Assembly: GCA_016795065.1 (NCBI GenBank)
Contig: JAEUIU010000041.1
Location: forward strand, 1 to 64,000
DNA: 64,000 nt
DNA from: Phycisphaerae bacterium
GTDB lineage: Bacteria; Planctomycetota; Phycisphaerae; Phycisphaerales; SM1A02
Direction: 5' to 3'
Position 1 is the stretch's first letter; each line of letters starts with the position of its first letter. This document shows positions 63,641 to 64,000 of this stretch, in pieces. The notes under the pieces are model-generated. The model ran no database searches. It had not been told where the DNA came from and saw only the letters and a program-made list of their open reading frames with translations. A program made the position numbers and the translations under genes.

Positions 63641-63892
63641 GCGACGTGAGCGACTGCTGCCCTAGCTCCCGAACTTGGACATGCCCCCGATCTTGGACAG
63701 GCACGTTTCTCGGGGTTGGCGGAGGCGAAGTGGGCGTGCGAGGAGCTCGACGGCGCGATCTTCCGGCCGCAGCCGGCTCTTCTCGCGCGTCGTGAGCTCT
63801 TTCAGCCCATGCGACAGCCACGCGCACCCGCGTGGCTGTCGGTCCGGGGTTGAATGTCGCGGGCGGTCGCTTCGGCCCGGCGTCCGCGCTCA
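63641..63892. other. Spacer with repeated TTGGACA strings
   Basis: Contains two nearby CTTGGACA strings (near 63673 and 63692) similar to one at 59133-59146 (GAAGTTGGACAGGCC), plus the palindrome at 63812-63841. No gene seen. Confidence 0.35.
63812..63841. terminator. 13-bp palindrome between convergent genes
   Basis: Perfect arms 63812-63824 and 63829-63841 around a CACC loop. It lies between the convergent genes ending at 63640 and 63893. No T-run on either strand, so a bidirectional terminator is only one possibility. Confidence 0.45.
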
Positions 63893-64000
63893 GCGGGCGA
63901 CGGGCCGCTCGCCGACCGCGCGTTGCACGCCGCGGCGCTTGGCCTCGGCCGCGAGCACGCCGTCGGCACCGCTGGCCGACCCGAACCAGGCGATCCGCGG
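63893..64000 (-). CDS. Partial gene at right edge (C-terminal 35 residues)
   Basis: Reading leftward from the edge, 35 codons (PRIAWFGSASGADGVLAAEA, KRRGVQRAVGERPVAR) are followed by TGA. The start lies outside the window. No family recognised from so short a piece. Confidence 0.45.

Overview
The window looks like a chromosomal segment of a GC-rich planctomycete, most likely of class Phycisphaerae. The evidence is seven secreted proteins with the paired-repeat dockerin-like module (DLNxDGxVxxxDLxxLLxxWG-type repeats ending in AWG-P-C or WGAC) common in that class, an ECF sigma factor next to a Hanks-type kinase, an S46 peptidase, a CysN-CysC fusion of planctomycete type, and VPLPA/PEP-CTERM-like C-terminal tails. 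This placement is inferred from gene content; no rRNA is present. I found no tRNA, rRNA, CRISPR array, insertion sequence or prophage.

Layout. 1-16.3 kb: an S46 dipeptidyl peptidase running off the left edge, a membrane-anchored coiled-coil protein, two paralogous dockerin proteins separated by a DUF2314 lipoprotein gene, an ECF sigma factor plus WD40-type Ser/Thr kinase operon, a large FG-GAP-like dockerin protein, and a FIST sensor/GspE-type ATPase operon. 16.5-22.3 kb: ribosomal protein S20, a CPBP membrane protease, a TetR regulator coupled to an ABC1/UbiB-family kinase, an FkbM methyltransferase and a tyrosine phenol-lyase. 22.3-28.7 kb: a hybrid sensor histidine kinase, an agmatinase-like ureohydrolase and a glycosyltransferase. 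28.7-37.1 kb: a sulfate-activation region (cysD, cysN-cysC fusion, separate cysC, PAP-phosphatase-like gene) with an alcohol dehydrogenase and RecQ. 37.2-38.8 kb: a PBP4-type D-Ala-D-Ala carboxypeptidase.

38.9-53.0 kb is the most distinctive part. Four tandem paralogous secreted proteins each carry a Cys motif (YCxQ) and a Gln motif (AAFQxxxWExxHEN) spaced like a Cys-Gln internal thioester domain, and each ends in a VPxP/hydrophobic/RRR sorting-type tail. They lie beside an exopolysaccharide locus: glycosyltransferases, a beta-helix secreted protein, a Wzy/ligase-like membrane protein, a hexapeptide acyltransferase, an Alg14/Alg13-like (PssD/PssE) pair and two further glycosyltransferases. 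My inference is a surface system in which the polysaccharide and a set of reactive, covalently sticking surface proteins are made from neighbouring genes. No exosortase gene is in the window.

53.1-64 kb: a degenerate HMA-domain protein, an apparently frameshifted small membrane gene, a TPR-type Ser/Thr kinase, small membrane proteins, a methyltransferase, three more dockerin proteins (one with a beta-propeller and a VWA domain, one with a C39-like Cys/His/Asp set) and a partial gene at the right edge.
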